Source: Paraburkholderia silviterrae (GTDB lineage: Bacteria; Pseudomonadota; Gammaproteobacteria; Burkholderiales; Burkholderiaceae). Taken from it: 64,000 nt of DNA. The translations under genes were made by a program, and so were the position numbers. Of this stretch, positions 15,497 to 24,892 are shown piece after piece; position 1 is the stretch's first letter; every line of letters begins with the position of its first letter. The notes beneath the pieces were generated by a model, which did not search any database, was not told where the DNA came from, and saw only the letters and a program-made list of their open reading frames with translations. Location: contig NZ_SMRP01000003.1 of assembly GCF_004353915.1 (NCBI RefSeq), positions 124,001-188,000 on the forward strand, written 5' to 3'.

Positions 15497-15948
15497 GGTG
15501 AATTCTTTCGTGAGGGGGCTGCTTTGCAGGCCCGATGACATCGGATGGTCCGGCTCGCCAGAATGCTGGCTGCGGCGTCGCGCCTGGCGTTACCCAGTGA
15601 ACAGCACAACCTCAGTGTAGCGAGGTTTCACAAAATCTCGAATGTCCTTGGGGCCGAGTTTGCAGCGTGTGCTGTCGCAAATGCCGCCGGGTTCTCGATC
15701 GACACGCCCGACTGTTCGCCGAGGCTCGGGCGTTCCGGCATGCCAGCGGCCTGACGACAGATATCGGTCTCTGACGTGCCGGTCAGGGCGTGTGGATTTT
15801 GCTATCGAGTTTGATGTTGCCCCAAGGTTCAGAAATTGTAAGCGGGGATCCGGCGTTTCGCGGCGATATATTACGGGAAATATTCAAGCACACCCTCGCG
15901 CCACGGAAGTGTTCGGTCAATCTACGAGCATGGCAATGTGAGGCGCTG
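15497..15948. other. Divergent intergenic region between moaC and the TPR gene
   Basis: About 450 bp. Open frames here are short or without ribosome-binding sites. It must carry the moaC promoter (minus) and that of the TPR gene (plus), but no convincing -35/-10 pair was identified. Parts are AT-richer than the core genes (GATATATTACGGG near 15865). Confidence 0.4.
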
Positions 15949-18078
15949 ATGGGGTCGCCGCTGTATTCCGAAAGCCGCAAGAAGCCTTATTTTTGGGTAG
16001 TTCAAGTGACGTCCGACGATCCGCACAAGCTCAACGAAGCCATCGGCCTTTATGCGAGTGCAGCGGCGCTGTACGGCGCGAGTCGCTGCGAAGCGGCGCT
16101 CGCGCTGATAGAGCCATTGCTGACTGGCCCACGGCCGGATGCGCGAATACTGAATCTGGCCGCCGCGTGCTGTTTCTCGATGAGACGCCTGCACGACGCT
16201 GAAGCGCATTGGCGGCGCGCGATCGAGGTCGACCCTGGCAGCTGTGATGCGCACAACAACCTCGGTGCTCTACTACAAGAGGTCGGCCGCTTGACTGAGG
16301 CCGAGGCTTGCTACCGTCGGGCGCTATCGATCGCGCCGGATCGCGCGGGCATCCATGCAAACCTGGCCCGCGTGCAGGCGCTGCTTGGCCGTCCGGTGAA
16401 GAATGGGGCGGCGATGTCTGAAGGCCATGACGACGCTTTTGCGCAACGTCGTGCCTTAGGCCGGGAACCGACAGACGAGGCGCGCATTGAAGCCGCCGTC
16501 GCGTTTTACAAGGGCGGCCACTATGCGGAAGGCCTCGCAATATTGCAGCCGATGATCGCGTCGGGGCATCCGTCGGCGCAGACGTTGAATCTCGCTGGCG
16601 GCCTCTCGTTTGCCTGTGGCCATTGGTCGGACGCGGAGGTTTTTTTTCGCCGTGCCGTTGCAATGGATCGCGGGCATTGCAACGCCCATAACAATCTCGG
16701 TGTCGTGCTGGAAAAACTCGGGCACTGGGAGGAGGCCGAGCGCGCGTATCGCGACGCGCTGGCAATCGAGCCGCGTCACGCCGGTGCTCAATTCGCTCTC
16801 GCGTGCCTGTTCAAAGTGCAGGCGCGCTGGGCCGAGGCGGAGCAGGCTTGCCGCGCGCTGCTCGAGCTCCGGCCGGACGACGCACAAGCGCACAACGTCC
16901 TGGGCGCCGCGTTGCAAGCGCTCGGCCGCATGGATGAGGCGAGCGCGCATTGGCGCGAGGCGCTGGCTATCCGGCCGGATTTTGCCGAAGCGAGTTTTAA
17001 TCTTGGCATCGCGATGCAAACCCGCATGCGGGATAGCGAAGCGGAGCAGCTTTATCGCCATTGCCTGAAACACGCCCCCGGCGATCTGGAGGCCCAATTC
17101 AATCTAGCGCACGTCTTGCTCAGGACGGGGCAATTCGCCGAAGGCTGGGCGTTGTACGAAAGACGCCTCGAACGTGCGGCCGTTGTGCTGCCGTTCGCAC
17201 AGTGGAGAGGCGAGCCGTTGGCCGGCAAGTCCATCAGCGTGTGGGCCGAACAGGGTTACGGCGACAGCCTCCAGTTTTGCCGCTATTTGCCGATGCTCAA
17301 GCGCCTTGGCGCGGCGAAGGTCACGGTCGTGGTCCAGCCGGGATTGCGCAGGCTGTTCGAGCGGATTGACGGGGTCGATGCCTGTATCGAGATGAGCGGG
17401 CAGGCGGTTGCCCACCACGACTATGGCTGCGCAATGTTGAGCTTGCCTCATTGGATGGGTACGACGCTCGAGACCATCCCCGCGTCGATGCCGTATCTCG
17501 ACGTACCGCGAGCATGCCGGACGCAGTGGCGGGGGCGCTTGCCGCATGGGCGGAAAATCGGGCTCGTGTGGGCCGGCGATCCGCGCGCCCATGACCTGTT
17601 GTTGAACAGAGTCGATCGACGCCGCTCGCTAGCCGCATCCGCCTTTTTGCCATTGCTGCGCGTGCCGGGCGTGACGTTCGTCAGTCTCCAAAAAGGCGAG
17701 ACGACGCAACCCCAGATCGAAACACTGCCGGCGGCGCTGCGTCCGTTCGATCCGATGCACGACGTGCGTGATTTTGCCGATACGGCGGCCATTGTCGAGC
17801 AACTTGACCTGGTGATTACCGTCGATACCTCCGTCGCCCATCTCGCGGGTGCGCTCGACAAGCCCGTGTGGCTCCTCTCGCGCTATAACGGCTGCTGGCG
17901 CTGGATGCTCGATCGCGACGACACGCCCTGGTATCCGCGCACCCGGCTGTTTCGCCAGGCGCAGCCGGAGGATTGGGCCGAGGTGGTCGAGCGTGTGAGA
18001 CTCGCGCTCGAAGCATGGCTGGCGTCCGAACGCGAGCCGAGTGGGCCGACCCCGTCGTTCGACTTGGGCAACCGCTAG
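15949..18078 (+). CDS. TPR-repeat protein with glycosyltransferase-9-like C-terminal domain
   Basis: A 709-residue protein if started at ATG 15949 (GAGG about 6 bp upstream); the frame stays open to 15790 without a good site. Residues 40-420 are tetratricopeptide repeats with classic blocks such as CDAHNNLGALLQEVGRLTEA and AHNVLGAALQALGRMDEA. Residues 430-690 look like a GT-B fold of the heptosyltransferase/GT9 type (WAEQGYGDSLQFCRYLPML, KIGLVWAGDP, LVITVDTSVAHLAGALDKPVW, DDTPWYPRTRLFRQ). Similar TPR-GT proteins are common in Burkholderiaceae and are thought to modify proteins or glycans. Donor and target are unknown. Confidence 0.85.
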   Translation: MGSPLYSESRKKPYFWVVQVTSDDPHKLNEAIGLYASAAALYGASRCEAALALIEPLLTGPRPDARILNLAAACCFSMRRLHDAEAHWRRAIEVDPGSCDAHNNLGALLQEVGRLTEAEACYRRALSIAPDRAGIHANLARVQALLGRPVKNGAAMSEGHDDAFAQRRALGREPTDEARIEAAVAFYKGGHYAEGLAILQPMIASGHPSAQTLNLAGGLSFACGHWSDAEVFFRRAVAMDRGHCNAHNNLGVVLEKLGHWEEAERAYRDALAIEPRHAGAQFALACLFKVQARWAEAEQACRALLELRPDDAQAHNVLGAALQALGRMDEASAHWREALAIRPDFAEASFNLGIAMQTRMRDSEAEQLYRHCLKHAPGDLEAQFNLAHVLLRTGQFAEGWALYERRLERAAVVLPFAQWRGEPLAGKSISVWAEQGYGDSLQFCRYLPMLKRLGAAKVTVVVQPGLRRLFERIDGVDACIEMSGQAVAHHDYGCAMLSLPHWMGTTLETIPASMPYLDVPRACRTQWRGRLPHGRKIGLVWAGDPRAHDLLLNRVDRRRSLAASAFLPLLRVPGVTFVSLQKGETTQPQIETLPAALRPFDPMHDVRDFADTAAIVEQLDLVITVDTSVAHLAGALDKPVWLLSRYNGCWRWMLDRDDTPWYPRTRLFRQAQPEDWAEVVERVRLALEAWLASEREPSGPTPSFDLGNR

Positions 18079-18238
18079 CCAATGCGCAAGACCGTGGCGA
18101 AAGAGCGGGTGCATTCGTCCAGATAGCGCAGCGTTCGCGGGTTGCCGCGCCGGCTTACAATCAGCCTGTCGGCGCAGGCGGCATACGATGTGTTCAGGTC
18201 GCCGGGCCGGCGTCCTGCATTCCTCGATCCTGTCATCG

Positions 18239-20041
18239 ATGCATCTGAAACGGCTGCTTGCTGCCTCGCTATGCGCAACGCTCGCCATTCCTCCGCAAGC
18301 GTACGCGCAGGCGCCGGGCGTCGCTACGCCCGCACCCAATGCGTCCGCGCTCGTGAGCGGCCCGCTCGACGACGTGGCCGCCCCCGTCATTCCCCCTTCG
18401 ATCGCACAGGGCGTATTCGGCACTTATGGCGGCGCGCAGAGCCGCTTCGGCGCGTCCGGAACGGGGCAATCCGCAAATCCGTCAGGCACTGCCGGCACCT
18501 CCGGCAACGCCAGCTCACGCTCGCCGGCCTGGGTCCCGCAACTGCCCGATCTCGGTGACGGCTCAGGCGGCGCGCTCACGCCGCAGGCCGAGCGTCGCAT
18601 CGGCGAGCGCGTGATGCGCGAGATCCGGCGCGACCCCGACTACATCGGCGACTGGCTCGTGCGCGACTATCTCGATTCGGTTGCGGCGCGACTCGCGGCA
18701 TCGGCATCGGCGCAGTTCATCGGCGGGTATCGGCCGGACTTCGACTTGTTCGCCATGCGCGATGGCCAGATCAACGCGTTCTCGCTGCCGGGCGGCTTTA
18801 TCGGCGTGAACACGGGGCTGATCGTGGCCACGCAGACCGAGTCGGAGCTTGCCTCCGTGCTCGGCCACGAGATGGGCCATGTTTTGCAGCGGCATATCGC
18901 GCGCATGCTCTCGCAAAACGAGCGCAGCGGCTATGCCGCGCTCGCGGGCATGCTGTTCGGCATTCTCGCGGGCGTGCTGGCGAGAAGCGGCGACCTCGGC
19001 AGTGCGATCGCCATCGGCAGCCAGGCCTATGCCGTGGACAGCCAGTTGCGCTTCTCGCGCGCCGCCGAGCACGAGGCGGACCGCGTCGGCTTCAAGTTGC
19101 TGGCCGGCGCCGGCTACGATCCGTGGGGCATGGTGGCGTTCTTCGAGCGGCTCGACCGTGCGTCGATGAGCGACGCCGGCGTGCCGGCCTATGCGCGCAC
19201 CCACCCGCTCACCGTCTCGCGCATCGCCGACATGCAGGATCGCGCCCGCCGTGCGGCTTATCGGCAGCCGCGCCAGTCGCCCGAATATGGTTTCGTGCGC
19301 GCCCGTGTGCGCGTGCTGCAGGACCGCTCGCGCGGCGACTACCTCGACGAGATTTCACGCCTGCGCGCCGAGATTGACGATCGCGTCGCGCTCAACGTGG
19401 CGGCGAACTGGTACGGCATCGCCTTTGCGCAACTACAGGTCGAGCGCAACGACGATGCAGCGGCGTCGCTGGCCAATGCGCGCGCGGCATTCGCCCGGTT
19501 CGAGGCGGGGGATGGCGGCAAGACGCGTGGTTCGCCGCGTAGTTCTTCGACTAGTTCGCCGGCTGGTTTGCCGAGCGGTTCCCCGACTAGTTCGCCGAGC
19601 CTCGACGTGCTGGCCGCCGAGATCGCGCGGCGCGCGGGCCGCACCGACGAAGCCGTGCGGCTCGCGCAGGCCGCGCATGCGGCGTGGCCCGCGTCGCACG
19701 CGGCCACCGACGCTCTGTTGCAGGCGCTGATCGCCGCGCGCCGCTTCAAGGAGGCGCAGACGCTCGCGCGCAGCGAGACCGAGTCCGAGCCGGGTCAGGG
19801 GGCGTGGTGGCAGTATCTCGCGCAGTCGAGCGCGGGTCTGGGCGATCTGCTCACACAGCGGCGCGCGCTTGCCGAGAAGTTCGCGCTCGACGGGGCGTGG
19901 CCGTCGGCGATCCGGCAGCTCAAGGAGGCGCGCGACATGAAGTCGGTGGGGTTCTACGATTTGTCGACGATCGACGCGCGCCTGCACGAATTCGAGGCGC
20001 GCTACAAGGAAGAGCGCGCGGAGGACAAGGACAGCGGATGA
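18239..20041 (+). CDS. M48-family periplasmic metalloprotease with TPR tail (BepA type)
   Basis: A 600-residue secreted protease/chaperone. A signal peptide (MHLKRLLAASLCATLAIPPQAYAQ) is at the N-terminus, a Gly/Ser-rich linker follows, then the M48 domain with the zinc motif HEMGH in LASVLGHEMGHVLQRHIARM and the third ligand in AAEHEADRVGF. The C-terminal part is helical and TPR-like, with a low-complexity Ser/Pro insertion (SPRSSSTSSPAGL) near residue 430. In E. coli, BepA helps assembly and quality control of outer-membrane proteins such as LptD; the same role is likely here. ATG 18239 was chosen for the signal peptide. Confidence 0.9.
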   Translation: MHLKRLLAASLCATLAIPPQAYAQAPGVATPAPNASALVSGPLDDVAAPVIPPSIAQGVFGTYGGAQSRFGASGTGQSANPSGTAGTSGNASSRSPAWVPQLPDLGDGSGGALTPQAERRIGERVMREIRRDPDYIGDWLVRDYLDSVAARLAASASAQFIGGYRPDFDLFAMRDGQINAFSLPGGFIGVNTGLIVATQTESELASVLGHEMGHVLQRHIARMLSQNERSGYAALAGMLFGILAGVLARSGDLGSAIAIGSQAYAVDSQLRFSRAAEHEADRVGFKLLAGAGYDPWGMVAFFERLDRASMSDAGVPAYARTHPLTVSRIADMQDRARRAAYRQPRQSPEYGFVRARVRVLQDRSRGDYLDEISRLRAEIDDRVALNVAANWYGIAFAQLQVERNDDAAASLANARAAFARFEAGDGGKTRGSPRSSSTSSPAGLPSGSPTSSPSLDVLAAEIARRAGRTDEAVRLAQAAHAAWPASHAATDALLQALIAARRFKEAQTLARSETESEPGQGAWWQYLAQSSAGLGDLLTQRRALAEKFALDGAWPSAIRQLKEARDMKSVGFYDLSTIDARLHEFEARYKEERAEDKDSG

Positions 20042-20200
20042 GCGGTACGGGCCGATTGGCGCATAGCACTTGCCGCCTCAGCTCATCGCGTCTGAGCGTC
20101 GATAGGTGACGGCGCTTTCAGGCGATCGCCTCAGCCGATCGCCGCGCCCGCATGACCCGGGCCACTCGGCGCAGCGCCAGGCCGTGCCTCAACGCAGCGC

Positions 20201-20851
20201 TCAGCGCGCAGCCTTTTCCGCTTGCTCCGGACTTAGCACGAACGCGAAGCGCGCCGGCACGTCTTCGCGTGCGATGGGTTGCAATGGCAGCGCGCTCCCG
20301 GCGCGCCAGTGAAACACGCCGCTCTCGCCGTCATCCGCGAGCGTCGCGTGGTCCGTGAAGCCGTCGAGATCGTGATCGTGCAGCAGTGCCACACTCGCAT
20401 GCGCGGGAGCGGCGACTTCGGCGACTTCGGCGGCATCGGCCACATCGGCGCTTCCGCCTGCCGTACCCGGCAAAGTGCGCTCGAACAGCACGCTGCCGCG
20501 CTCGTCCACGTACACGGCGGCCGGCTCGAATGGCTGTCCCGTTTGATCGGTGAGCGTCAGCGCGCCGCCGTTCGCGCGCGCGAGGCGCACGACCCACGGC
20601 GTGTATTCGAGCTCGACATAGACACGTTGCGGCCCGTTCTGGAAGAACCACTGGCCGTTTGCGTCGCGCTCGTAATTGCGGTTGATGAAGCCGATCAGCG
20701 CTTCGTGCCGGATCGGCGTGCCGGGCGCACCTTGAGCCTGGTCGGCTTCGTCGCGCAGGCGCCAGTGGCCGCGCGCATCGAGCAGCAGCCAGCCGGTGCA
20801 ATGAGGAACGTTGGGCCAGCGCGCGAGCGCCTGCTTGACGATGTCATCCAT
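20201..20851 (-). CDS. Conserved hypothetical protein (DUF2946-like region uncertain)
   Basis: A 216-residue soluble protein with no catalytic motif I recognise. It contains PHCTGWLLLDARGHWRLRD, FINRNYERDANGQWFFQNGP and VYVELEYTPWVVRL, and a variable Ala/Val-rich stretch near 140-150 (ADVADAAEVAEVAA) which is probably a slippage-prone linker. I believe proteins of this kind are conserved in Burkholderiaceae next to yheT-type hydrolases, but I cannot name the family with confidence. Its ATG overlaps the end of the upstream hydrolase gene by 8 bp, so the two are translationally coupled. Confidence 0.75.
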   Translation of the reverse strand: MDDIVKQALARWPNVPHCTGWLLLDARGHWRLRDEADQAQGAPGTPIRHEALIGFINRNYERDANGQWFFQNGPQRVYVELEYTPWVVRLARANGGALTLTDQTGQPFEPAAVYVDERGSVLFERTLPGTAGGSADVADAAEVAEVAAPAHASVALLHDHDLDGFTDHATLADDGESGVFHWRAGSALPLQPIAREDVPARFAFVLSPEQAEKAAR

Positions 20852-21968
20852 GAGTCGTGGGGAGGTGAGGCGAAAGATAGCGGGTGACGCGCTGCGCGAG
20901 CCAGTCGCTGCGGCCCGGAAACGGTCCCGTCATGAAGCCGACGTGGCCGCCGCCTTCGGGCTGATCGAGCTCGACTGCGGCGCTCACTTCGTGGCGCGCG
21001 GGCAGCACGTCGCCGGGCAGGAACGGGTCGTTGCGCGCATTGATGAGCAGCGTGGGCACGACGATCTCGCCGAGCTTCGGGCGGACCGTCGCCCGGGTGT
21101 AGTAGTCGTGCGCGCTCTGAAAGCCATGCAGCGGCGCGGTCACGACGTCGTCGAATTCGTACATGTTGCGGGTCGCCAGCACGGCTTGCGCGTCGAACAG
21201 GCCCGGATACTGCTCGAGCTTTTGCAGCGCCTTCACTTTCAGCGTCTTCAGGAAGCTGCGCGTGTAGATCATGCCGAAGCCGCTTGCGAGCATCTTGCCG
21301 CCCGCGTGCACGTCGAGCGGCGCGGAGATCGCGGCCGCGGCGGCAATGATCCGCGCGTCCTCGCGCTGTTGCGCGAGCCAGTGCAGCAGCACGTTGCCGC
21401 CGAGCGAAACGCCTGCCGCCACGAGCGGGCCCGCGTGACGCGCGGCGAGGCGGCGCAGAACCCAGTCGACTTCGGCGGCGTCGGCGAGATGGTAGAAGCG
21501 CGGCAGGAGGTTCATCGGCCCGCTGCAGCTGCGAAAGTGAGGGATCACCGCGTGCCAGCCGCGCGCATGCGCGGCCGCCGCGAGCGCGCGGGCGTAGTGC
21601 GAGCCGGAGCTGCCTTCGAGGCCATGGAACAGCACGAAGAGTGGGGCATCGGGCGGGGCGCCCGCCGTCGCTCTTGCATTGGCGCCCGCAGTGGCGCCGC
21701 GAGGCGCGTCGACCCAGTCGAGCTCGATGAAGTCGCCGTCGGGCGTGCCCCAGCGTTCGCGCCGATAGGCGGGCAGGGGCAGGTGCGAGAACAGCGCGGG
21801 AACGATGGTCTGGATGTGCGCGCCTGGCAGCCAGAAGGGCGCGCGATAGGTCGAGCCGGCCTGGGCGTAGCTGCCCGCACCGTTCAGGACAGACGAAGCG
21901 GTGCGTCTTGCCGCTTCGTCGCTTCTTGGGCTCATCGCCGCTTCGTCGCCAGTCGTGCTCATGGCCAT
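20844..21968 (-). CDS. YheT-family alpha/beta hydrolase
   Basis: A 374-residue hydrolase. The nucleophile is in AAGVSLGGNVLLHWL, the acid is in INARNDPFLPGD and the catalytic His is in EGGGHVGFM. The oxyanion region FVLFHGLEGSSGSHYAR and the start APFWLPGAHIQTIVPAL are typical of the YheT/ABHD1-3 group. The first 35 residues are variable, and an Ala-rich insert follows WVDAPRG. CAGGGG precedes ATG 21968. The group acts on esters or lipids; the natural substrate is not established. It is first in an operon with the conserved hypothetical gene ending at 20201. Confidence 0.88.
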   Translation of the reverse strand: MAMSTTGDEAAMSPRSDEAARRTASSVLNGAGSYAQAGSTYRAPFWLPGAHIQTIVPALFSHLPLPAYRRERWGTPDGDFIELDWVDAPRGATAGANARATAGAPPDAPLFVLFHGLEGSSGSHYARALAAAAHARGWHAVIPHFRSCSGPMNLLPRFYHLADAAEVDWVLRRLAARHAGPLVAAGVSLGGNVLLHWLAQQREDARIIAAAAAISAPLDVHAGGKMLASGFGMIYTRSFLKTLKVKALQKLEQYPGLFDAQAVLATRNMYEFDDVVTAPLHGFQSAHDYYTRATVRPKLGEIVVPTLLINARNDPFLPGDVLPARHEVSAAVELDQPEGGGHVGFMTGPFPGRSDWLAQRVTRYLSPHLPTTHG

Positions 21969-22138
21969 CCCCTGTCGATCAGAGCAGGCGTTTCATTGTT
22001 GGCTGGCGTGAGTGCCTTGGCACTTGCTCCAGCCCCATGCAGCGCTCTGACTCTGGTCCTGTGCAACTTGTTGCTTGTTACTGCGCTTTCACTTTCTACG
22101 ACTGCTGTCCTGCTTCGTGGCGCGCCGCCACGCTTCTA

Positions 22139-22585
22139 TCAGTGCAGCGCGCCCTGACCGTGGCGCAGCTTCGCGGAGAACTGGCTGGCTGCGTCGTCGG
22201 GCATGCGGCTCGCGTGAATGTGCGCGATGCGCCACTCGCCGCGCTCGTGCACCATCACATAGGTTGTGAAGACCATCGCCGGAATCGCGTTCGGATCCAC
22301 GGGGCGATGCGCCTCCACGATTGCATAGACCACCGTGCCAAGGCTGTCGTAGACGCGGATGTCGAGCGGCTCGATCGACACGGGCGCCGCTTCGAACTCC
22401 GCGGCGAGGCCGGCGCGAATGTCGGACAGGCCGTGCAGATGCGCGCCTTCGGCGCTGATGCAGCTCACGAACTCCTCGTCGATCCACAGACCCATCAACG
22501 CGTCGATATTGACCTCCGCGATGGCCTGATAGTACGCGTTGAGAGTGTCCGCGGCGGCTTCGAAGATGTGGGCAAAACGTGGCAT
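22139..22585 (-). CDS. NTF2/SnoaL-like protein
   Basis: A 148-residue protein with an NTF2-like cone fold: an initial helix (FAHIFEAAADTLNAYYQAI), then ALMGLWIDEEFVSCISAEG, GLSDIRAGLAAEFE and strands VVYAIVEAHR, MVFTTYVMVHERGEWRIAHIHASRM. The family includes isomerases, dehydratases and many small-molecule binding proteins; catalytic residues cannot be assigned. ATG 22585 (MPRFAHIF) is chosen, as residues encoded upstream look non-coding. Monocistronic in appearance. Confidence 0.8.
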   Translation of the reverse strand: MPRFAHIFEAAADTLNAYYQAIAEVNIDALMGLWIDEEFVSCISAEGAHLHGLSDIRAGLAAEFEAAPVSIEPLDIRVYDSLGTVVYAIVEAHRPVDPNAIPAMVFTTYVMVHERGEWRIAHIHASRMPDDAASQFSAKLRHGQGALH

Positions 22586-22910
22586 GGCTCGTTGATCTGA
22601 TGCGCTACTTGCGCGGGTTGGCGTTTGCTTCGGCGATGGCTTCAGTTGCGATGCGCGAGACATGCGCTACGGCTGGCAGCCGCGAGCATGCCGCGATCGC
22701 GAGACAGGCCTGTGACGCCCCGTTTCGTTGCGCGTTACCTGAATTGGGCGCGCGCTCGAGGCACCGCGTCGGTGGCGTGCCGCACATCCGCAGTGCGAAG
22801 CGCGTGAGGCGTGCCGGGTGCCAGGTGTTGTCAGCCAGCCAGCAGGCGGGCTGAAGGCAAAAACCGGGCAGGGCACGCGCGGCACGCCTCCCGCGCCGGG
22901 CTCGGCGCGG
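22586..22910. other. Gap between the NTF2-like gene and waaF
   Basis: About 325 bp of GC-rich sequence with no credible gene. It should contain the promoter of the NTF2-like gene (minus) and the 3' end region of waaF. No strong terminator or regulatory repeat was recognised. Confidence 0.35.
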
Positions 22911-23936
22911 TTAGCGCTGGGCGACCAGCATACCGCGCAAATCGTCGAAGACCTGTTCCGGGCTCAGTTCGCGCAGGCAGTTCAGATGCCCGAGCGGACA
23001 CTCGCGCGCAAAGCATGGGCTGCAGTCGAGATGGAGCCATTGTACCTTTGCAAGCTCGGACAAGGGCGGCGTGTGGCGCGGATCCGTCGATCCGTAGAGC
23101 GCGACCAGCGGCCGGCGCAGCGCCGCGGCCACGTGCATGAGGCCCGAATCGTTGGTGACCACGGCGCTCGCGCGCGCGATGAGCGCGCAGGCTTCGCCGA
23201 GCGCGGTCTGGCCGCACAGGTTGCGCACGTTCGGGGCCTTGTCGGCGATGGCCTGGGCGAGCGGCGCGTCCTTGGGCGAGCCGAGCGCGACGATCTGCGT
23301 ATACGGGAACGACTGTCCGACCATGCGCGCGAGCGCCGCGAAGTGCTCGGGCGGCCAGCGCTTGGCGGGACCGTATTCGGCACCCGGGCAGAACACCAGC
23401 AACGGCACGCGCGTGTCGAGATTGAAGCGCGCCGAGACGCGCGAGGCCTCGTTCGGATCCGCCTCGAGGCGCGGCATCGGCAGGTCGTCGGGCACGGTGG
23501 CGCCGGGCGCGTAGGCCAGCGCGGCGTAGTGGCTGACCATGGGCGCTCGCTCGTCCTTGGGCGGATTCGTGTGGCGCACGTTCAGCAAGCCATAGCGGCT
23601 CTCGCCCGTGTAGCCGATGCGCAGCGGAATGTTCGCGAGCCACGGGATCAGCGCGGACTTGAGCGAATTCGGCAGCACATAGACCGCGTCGTAGCGCTCG
23701 GCGCGCAGGTCGCCGGCCAGTTGCCAGCGGCGCAGCAGCTGCAGCTTGCCGTGGGCGAGGTCGGTGGCGTAGACGTCGCGTATCTCGGGCATGCGCTCGA
23801 GCACGGGCGCGACCCAGGTGGGCGCAAGCGCATCGATATCGATACGCGGATGCAGTTTTACGAGCCGCGAAAGGAGCGGCTGCGCCATCAGTGCGTCACC
23901 GATCCAGTTCGGTGCAATTACCAGCGCGCGGCGCAT
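22911..23936 (-). CDS. waaF: Lipopolysaccharide heptosyltransferase II
   Basis: A 341-residue GT9 enzyme that adds the second heptose to the LPS inner core from ADP-heptose on the cytoplasmic face of the inner membrane. Diagnostic segments are the N-terminal ALVIAPNWIGDALMAQPLL, YDAVYVLPNSLKSALIPWLA, LLVFCPGAEYGPAKRWP (donor site) and SAVVTNDSGLMHVAAAL. Length is normal. It lies about 230 bp downstream of the zinc-finger gene, also on the minus strand; in related genomes the two are usually neighbours, probably in one operon. Confidence 0.96.
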   Translation of the reverse strand: MRRALVIAPNWIGDALMAQPLLSRLVKLHPRIDIDALAPTWVAPVLERMPEIRDVYATDLAHGKLQLLRRWQLAGDLRAERYDAVYVLPNSLKSALIPWLANIPLRIGYTGESRYGLLNVRHTNPPKDERAPMVSHYAALAYAPGATVPDDLPMPRLEADPNEASRVSARFNLDTRVPLLVFCPGAEYGPAKRWPPEHFAALARMVGQSFPYTQIVALGSPKDAPLAQAIADKAPNVRNLCGQTALGEACALIARASAVVTNDSGLMHVAAALRRPLVALYGSTDPRHTPPLSELAKVQWLHLDCSPCFARECPLGHLNCLRELSPEQVFDDLRGMLVAQR

Positions 23937-24167
23937 CGGGAGTCAGGGTCCGGAAAAAGGGCAAGGATTTCGTGCGCGCTCTGGCTACTTCGGGCCAGTG
24001 CGTGCGGGCGAAACGCGGTTAGGGGAGACAGGAACGCGGCCAGGGCGTGCGCTGCGACACAACGCGAGGCATCCAGAACATCGCCGGCGTGCACGCGCCC
24101 CGGCCGAAGCCGGTGCTGGCCCGCAGGCGCGCCTCGAGTAGCCGAAGTGGCCGGCTTAATGGCCGGC

Positions 24168-24362
24168 TTAGTGGCCGTGCACGACCTCGCCGTCACGCAG
24201 CTTGTAGCGGGTGCTGCAGTACGGGCACTTCGCTTCGCCGTGCGTCACGTCGATAAAGACACGCGGATGATTGCTCCAGCGCGGCATCGACGGATTCGGG
24301 CAATACGCGGGCAGGTCCTTGGCCTTCAACTCGACCAGCGGCATTTCCTTGAGTTCGCTCAT
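24168..24362 (-). CDS. Small zinc-finger protein (CHCC type)
   Basis: A 64-residue protein starting at ATG 24362 (MSELKEMPLVEL). Putative zinc ligands are the Cys in LPAYCPNPSM, the His in VTHGEAK and the CPYC pair, matching the short zf-CHCC family related to the NDUFS6 subunit tail. It ends in VVHGH. Function in bacteria is unknown; its conserved neighbour is waaF. The stop region carries a 12-bp tandem repeat (24147-24170) that creates a second in-frame TAA just downstream. Confidence 0.88.
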   Translation of the reverse strand: MSELKEMPLVELKAKDLPAYCPNPSMPRWSNHPRVFIDVTHGEAKCPYCSTRYKLRDGEVVHGH

Positions 24363-24892
24363 GAGGATGATTCTCTGTGTATCAATGGGGCGCAGGCGGC
24401 GGGCCGTCAGACCAGCGCGCGCCAGTGCGCGCATTTCTCGTTGTCTGTCGCGCCATGCCAGGCTGCACGCGTCACTGACGCGCGCGCAAGGCAAAGAGAA
24501 TCATTTTAACGTCATTTCAGGACCCTACGGGCGCTCGCGGGCGCGTGCGGCGGGGTTTCGGGACGCGCTCCTGGCGTTGGGGCAGATTGCTCCGCCATCG
24601 GGGCCGGATGCGGGTGCCGCAACTGTAAGGTCGCGTAAGGTCGGCGCGGCGTTCGCGCAAATACGCGAGATTCGCTGAGCACGCCTCAGATCATCCTGGC
24701 TATCGGCTAAAATACCGATCTCGCAATTCGATGCTGGCCTCGCGCCCGGCGCCGAGCAGCGACCCGCAGCGGCGCCAGCAGGGTGAGGAAAGGGCAGCCG
24801 CGCGGATCCCGCGCCGCGCCCACCGCGCCTTCGCCGCCCGCGCCCTCGTTGCGCGCATCGCGTTGCCACCGCCTTCCCACCATCAAGATGAC
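24363..24892. other. Intergenic region upstream of pgk and of the zinc-finger gene
   Basis: About 530 bp without a credible gene. It contains an 8-bp direct repeat GTAAGGTC at 24625 and 24635 and a promoter-like AT-rich site near 24708. In several related Burkholderiaceae I would expect ilvE upstream of the zinc-finger gene; it is not here. Confidence 0.4.
24702..24719 (+). promoter_or_regulatory. Candidate -10 region for pgk inside a short inverted repeat
   Basis: TAAAAT (24708-24713) is flanked by ATCGG (24702-24706) and CCGAT (24715-24719), 180 bp before pgk. The CTAAAAT context is a frequent -10 form in Burkholderia. No clear -35 was found. The flanking arms could be an operator. Confidence 0.35.

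Noticed and set aside
22818-24509. 563-codon plus-strand frame across waaF and the zinc-finger gene
   Set aside because: Covers two recognised minus-strand genes and shows no domain-like sequence.
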